In this document: positions 58,527-64,000 of the stretch, one piece after another
Layout of the letters: every line of letters starts with the position of its first letter
Numbering within the stretch: position 1 is the stretch's first letter
Source: Sipunculus nudus
Lineage: Eukaryota > Annelida > Sipuncula > Golfingiida > Sipunculidae
Direction: 5' to 3'
NCBI GenBank assembly: GCA_026874595.1
Contig: CM049316.1
Location: 7,456,339 to 7,520,338, forward strand
DNA length: 64,000 bases
Notes under the pieces: model-generated
Told to the model about the DNA's origin: nothing
The model's database searches: none
The model's input: only the letters and a program-made list of their open reading frames with translations
Translations under genes and position numbers: made by a program

Positions 58527-61500
58527 CTGGCTAGGCGTCTCCATGATAAAGCTAATAAGAAAATTAAGATCTGAGGTGTGACATTACACTGTTGGATGCT
58601 TAACCAAGATAGAACCAAAAGAAAGAAACAAAAAATATTCTTAAAGAACTCATGAACTAGCTCATGATCATCTCATCTTATGCTGAAACTGCCTCTAGAA
58701 CGACCCAGGAAAATTTTGTTTCTTCTAGTGCTGCCATTTTATGAATGTATAAATAATGCACAGAGAAGTGCATTTGACAGTGTGTGTATATCAAAGGATT
58801 GTGTATCAAAATGCCAATATCTTTCAAATTTGCCTTGTGTAGAATTTAAAATTTGCTTTGGTGTGTCACTTTGAAGATGTGCATGTATCTGTAGAGTTTT
58901 AATAACCTAAATTTTGTAAACGTACAAGATTGTGAATTTGGCTACTTAGACGAGGTTTGAGTACAGTCTTGCAGAAAAATGTACTGAAATCACACAAAGT
59001 TAGTCAAATACACCATGTCTCCAGAATTCTTATTTATGTTAGGTGATAATAAGTATTGTTCAGTGATAATAATGGAGTGATGTGTTATTTTGCTAAGTGT
59101 ATTTCCATGATTTATGAATACTGAAAAATTGATGTAGAGCCAATTTTGGACAGAATTGTGTTCCAGTTGACCTTGAATAGAACAATTATACTAGAGGTTT
59201 AGCTTTCAGATCAACAGCCACTTTTTTGTCAGCTAGAAAGTTTACAATAAGTATTTCACTTATCAATGGTAATCTGTAAAAATTGGCAGAGATTGGGATT
59301 TATTTTTGGTCCTATTCTGAACACCAAACCTGCCTGGACATTGAACACCATTTACACTTAATTGGTCCTTTGTTTTCACTTCTTGTTCTGCCATGGGCTA
59401 ATTTCATGGATGGTAATATTTAAGTGAGTTGGCTTAAGCTACAGGGGTAGAACTTGTCCAGGGGACTGGTTAAAGCCAGAAAAAAACCTTTGTTATAAAA
59501 GAAAATTAGTAGGCTATATTTTTACATTATTCTTTAAATATTTATACTGAAACTCCTGCACAGTTCATGTCTTTGATTAGCCAGTTCTGTTTAAATTGGT
59601 TTGAGATGTTAAACGTGAAGTTCAGTACATGTAGAATTAAGTTACTCTAGTAAACATGCAGAAAATAAATCCATGAAATTGGATTATTAAATAAAAAAAT
59701 ATATAAATAAAGGCTAATTATTTAATTGGATGTCATTCTACAAGGGCTTGTCCAAATACATGTATATACATGGCTCTCACCAAGGATTGAATACCCAAGT
59801 TAAATGAGAAACTCGTCTTCAATATGTACAGTCAACCAGATAAGTGTTAATGTTAAGTCCTGACTCATTACCTAATGAAAGGGTAAATGCAAACTTCAAC
59901 CAGCAGATAAGTTTTGCTTTTGTATTACTTGCCCAAAAGTGACAGCATCACCCATTTGATGATATAATATAATAATTATAATATTTCCCATCTAGTACAG
60001 CTTTAATAATTATTAATGTTCATAAAATATGCTGTAATTATTTGTTAGAGAGACTTCTTAAATTTTGGTGCTATTGTGTGATAATACACAGTGTACAGAG
60101 TGCAGCGTGTTCATTTTAATGTGGTCTAAGCTATGAGTATTGTGTGCATAATACATTTTAATCTTTATTGATAATCTATTTAATACACTTCAGCCTCAGA
60201 ATATATTTGCATTACATTTTTGTTTGCATTTAACAAGGGCAGACCCAACTAATGCATGTTCATCAGATATACAATGTTAATTATTAATGTAAACTTTAAC
60301 ATTAAAAAGTAATATTTAATTTGTTGTAAATATAGCATTTAGTATCATATTTATTAATAATTTTCCTTATTGTAATAATTATGAGTTGACATGCAAAATT
60401 GATGTACATACTAGTGCTTTAGTGCAAGATTTCTAACACATGACATGGGTGTCTTTATTTAGAGAACTTACAAAATTGAGACAAACAGACAAACATAAAA
60501 TTGAACATTGACAATATAGTTTGATTTTTACAATCCTGTTTAACAGAAACATAAATGACCCTGCATACTCAACCAGGAATATCTCTTCAGTGATGTTGTT
60601 CCTCCAGCTCAGACCTGTGTTTGGACTGTAAACTGACCAACTGATAGTGGTTAGATATATATACGTAACTAGTGGTTAAATATACGATTAGTTTACCAGT
60701 ACCAGCCAACTTCTCTCTTGTTGTTGTCATGGCAACATAAGATCTATTGACATTTCTGATTATGATACGGTGACTTTGGATACAGGTTTTAAGTATATAT
60801 CTGTCATATTTTGTTATATATTTAGTTTGAAAAAATATTCAAGTCGGATGCTTAATATCCACTTTTGTTTTAAAGGTTGACTTTTGAAGTGTGCATGTGA
60901 ACCTCTATCATAATGATTTTCTTCATACCATTGAGTTACAATCAGTAACAATACATTACAACTCTATGGTCATAATAAGTTGTGTTATTCCAGGTATTCT
61001 AGGTATACTGTACATCCTCATAGTACTTGATTAACAAGTGTCATCTTATTATGTACACATTGTACAGGTGTAAGCCCTAGCTGTACCGGCTATTAAATAT
61101 GTGCACTGAATTAAAAGAGATTTGTGTTACATTAACTGAATCAATGGAAACAAGGCCAAGGTGTATTTTTAAATGTACAGCTTTGCTGCAGGAAATATTT
61201 TTTTCTTAAACAGGACCTATATTATATTATTGCTTTTAGATAAGTTTGGATATCAGTCTCCAAATTGGCTGTTCAGTCTGTGCTTTATTTGTACAAAGTG
61301 CAGTCATGTGATTTAACACTAGCACAAGTAAATGCATGTAGTTTCCTGTGTTATTATGTAAGCCTAAATAAATGACATGTAGCCCTGATTAATTAAAAGT
61401 GAGTATACAATAATGAATTCAGCAGCACCCACAGCTGATTAAAACATTAATGTCTGCTTGGCCAGGAACTGCCAGCTAGTACACTTTGACCTCTTGTGAA

Positions 61501-63849
61501 TTACAAGTCACATGATCTCAACCATTCAGTATGAATATAGTGCTGTCTGGGCAAGTACAGTAGGATTAAAAGCTTCATAATCTATAGTATGTTATATTGT
61601 TATACAGTTGAACCTGAATTATCGATGATCTGTCAAGAGAGACCACATGACTGACTATGCCAGAAGTGTGTGGAAAAGTCTAAAATGCTTGTAGTAAAAA
61701 GGCTAGATTATTTACTCATTTAATCAAAAGCAGTGTATTATTTTTACAAAACAAAGAAACCACAGAGGCAGCAGTAAGTGAAATTATGTGCACAGTATGT
61801 ATGTTTGTACATACAAATTAATGTAGTCATATAATAATTCAGATATAATACTTTTGAAATAGGAGTGTAGCAACGTTGCCTAGCAGCAGATATCAGCATT
61901 TATATTTCACATAAAATAAGAGAAGTAAGCATTGTTATTGTACAGAGGGTGGGTGGCAAATAAGTTTTTGTAACAACGTAATTTCCTGGTCTTTATCAAC
62001 CATCAAAAGCCTGTCAGACTTCAGTTTATTGCAAATTATTGTCACTGCATGCATCAACGATTACCACTAGTGGAAATGATATTTATTAAGACAGTACACA
62101 AAACAGCACATGATTTGAATCTAATAAGATTAGAAAGGGGCACCACTCAAAAAAAGACTTTTCAGTGTATATAAGAGTTAAAAGCCTCGGACATTAAAAG
62201 GCTTATAAGTATTTAACGTAAATTGTTGTTAAAATACGGAAGCATCTTTACAACGATAAAATCAGCTGCTACACATGCACTGTGTACATTGGGTTTGTGT
62301 ACATTTTATTCACGGTCAAGCGCATACACCCTGTATTAACTTGGTAACCAGGATTTACCAACAGGTTAAAATTAATTGAGCATATTCGGTTATTAAGAGC
62401 ATTGTATTAAGACATTTATGGCTTATTTTCGTATGTTATAATTATTGGTGTACACGTTTGATTGACGTTGGATGTTGATTGACAGGATTTCTCTCTTTTT
62501 GTAGAAAAAATGCTCATTTTGTTAAGAGGATACTCTACTGTCAGGAAACTGTACACTCGTTCAAATATAGCATGCCTGTAGAATGTGTTGGGACTCTCTG
62601 CTGAACTGATATACGTATTCTCTGGAGGCTGGTTATGTTTGCCGTTAACCTGACCTTTTTTATTTTTATTTTTAAGTTGTATTAAAAATCTATTGTGTCT
62701 GAAAAAAGGGTACTAGTTTTGGCTTTAACCTTCATGATACCAAAGAAGAAAAACGTCTTGTTATCCATTAAAAAAATAATAAAGAAAAGTAATATGCGGA
62801 ATTCCCTAAAAGTGCATAATTTTATGTGCAAACGGTTCTTCTGCGTATTTATACCTGAGTATAAATTGATGAATGTGATAATTCGATTTTACATTTCTCT
62901 TATTGACAGCTGATATCCAGAAATAACTATTCATTAAGACATATATGTTAACCCAATGTAATTGAGGTGTCAGGATATGCAAAGAAACCTTGTAGGCCGG
63001 ACGGGTCACCAGCTTTCAGAAATGTTATGGAGGATGACGGTTGTAATGCTATGGATAAAAGAGCTGTTAGAGACATCGGCGATCAGTACGTTGTTAAAGA
63101 GGATACTCGAATACTTTCAAAAGCACTCATAAAGTAAACACTTGAAAACCTGTAGGAAAAAGGATCATTATATTATTATGTCAATAGTTTGTTTTGAATA
63201 TATGTTTATTTGCAGTTATTTTTACTTGACTTTCTGTAGGGTACACGTTTATACCCCGAGGTCTATACATGTATTATAGACTACAAGTTACAGGTATTTC
63301 TATTGGATATGAAATAGATGTTGTATGTATAAATTAACTTTTTAACGGTAGACGTAGTGTGCTGTTTAGAATATGGCCAGACATGCACTGTGACAATGTT
63401 CAGACATTTACTATTTAAATGAAAGTGGAGAATGATCAAAACTCGGCACCTTTATTATTGATGTTTATAGATAATAAACCTGGTATTATACCTGGAGTTT
63501 GAGTGTAGTGATAAGTTCTTTCCGTCAACATTTCTTGCTTACAGGATCAGCAGATAAAAAAATTTAACGATATTGATTCTCACGGAATGTGCGCTTTACG
63601 GTTATTGAAATGTGGTGATGCATGATACCCCTTTTCTCCGCTAGATGTCGCACTCTAACCACGGCGCATTCATCTTGGTCAAAGCTTTGTCCGTTGAGGC
63701 CAGGGACCAGGACTACAGCATATCGCTGATAAGTTTCCGCATCGTTTAACAAGTCCACACATGGCTAAATATTCTTTTTATAGCTCTGTTTGATGAGTAT
63801 TTGTTAAAAAAAAAGAGACGATATATTTGTTTATATCAACGTATTTATA
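58527..63849. other. GFOD 3' UTR and downstream, no further gene supported
   Basis: AT-rich. A lone pogo-like end word (TACAGTTGAACCTG at about 61603) has no partner. Short open frames at about 62952-63136 and 63564-63758 are unplaced (see rejected items). Confidence 0.4.
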
Positions 63850-64000
63850 ATATGTGGGCCCCGCAAAAATAAAACAAATTCAACAAGGGCATCTGGCGGC
63901 TAGTCAGATATGCCAGAGCTTTGCAAATGGCGTTTTGCCACAAGTGACCTATCCACCTCTGCATATATGCAACCTACTACCTTAGGTTACATGTTTTTCC
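63850..64000 (+). repeat. Family D interspersed repeat (copy D2), cut by window end
   Basis: Matches 10830..11060 reversed: GGGCCCCGCAAAAATAAA, GAGCTTTGCAAATGGCGTT, CTCTGCATATATGCAACC, CCTTAGGTTA. Continues beyond the window. Confidence 0.65.

Noticed and set aside
61603-61630. Pogo-like end word TACAGTTGAACCTG
   Set aside because: No inverted partner was found within several kilobases, so no element can be delimited.
62952-63136. Open frame with MEDDGCNAMDKRAVRDIGD
   Set aside because: Looks coding in composition, but there is no donor, no clear upstream exon and a second frame is open over the same bases. Not supported without transcripts.
63564-63758. 64-codon minus-strand frame beginning MDLLNDAETYQRYAVVLVPG
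   Set aside because: More GC-rich and plausible than its surroundings, but there is no recognised family and no splice context near the window end.
1-64000. CRISPR arrays, operons, ribosome-binding sites
   Set aside because: Introns, poly(A) signals and eukaryotic transposons show this is animal nuclear DNA. The tandem repeats here have satellite or transposon structure.

Overview
The window is nuclear DNA of an invertebrate animal. It is AT-rich, its introns are long, and most of it is interspersed repeats; the repeat style (elements with internal tandem repeats) and the gene set suggest a lophotrochozoan, most likely a bivalve mollusc. The species was not determined. Three protein-coding genes can be read with their full coding parts.

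(1) UBE2C, the APC/C-specific ubiquitin-conjugating enzyme, lies on the minus strand in five exons from 22131 down to 14693. It encodes 180 residues with the catalytic Cys at position 114, and its first intron has a rare GC donor. About 120 bp upstream of its ATG lie two CCAAT boxes 32 bp apart and a TTTGAA (CHR) element, the signature of G2/M-expressed genes. (2) An MCUR1/CCDC90B-family gene (mitochondrial inner-membrane coiled-coil protein) lies on the plus strand in seven exons from 26428 to 52194. It encodes 234 residues and has a 14.9-kb first intron. UBE2C and MCUR1 are head to head, with start codons 4.3 kb apart. (3) A GFOD1/2-type oxidoreductase-fold protein has an intronless coding region at 57360..58526 on the plus strand.

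Repeats fill the rest. MCUR1 intron 1 holds a 7.7-kb Ty3/Gypsy LTR retrotransposon in antisense orientation (31392..39052). Its SCAN-like gag and its integrase placed before the reverse transcriptase mark it as Gmr1-like. Two repeat families (called A and B here) share one architecture: a 5' hairpin with an ATA loop, a 3' hairpin, T^T insertion and tandem internal repeats. They look like non-autonomous Helentron/Helitron-type elements. Family B carries about 325-bp satellite units with nuclear-receptor-like half-sites. A nested stack is resolved in MCUR1 intron 4: a family A copy is split by a TA-flanked MITE and by a family B copy, and the sister copy at 28014..30896 supplies both empty sites. 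Family C has exact 9-bp target duplications in two copies, one ending 131 bp before the MCUR1 start codon. There are also pogo/Tigger-like elements, a long-inverted-repeat element in UBE2C intron 1, a decayed LINE and several small foldback elements.

The left 14 kb and right 5 kb contain no gene I could support, apart from weak exon-like pieces.
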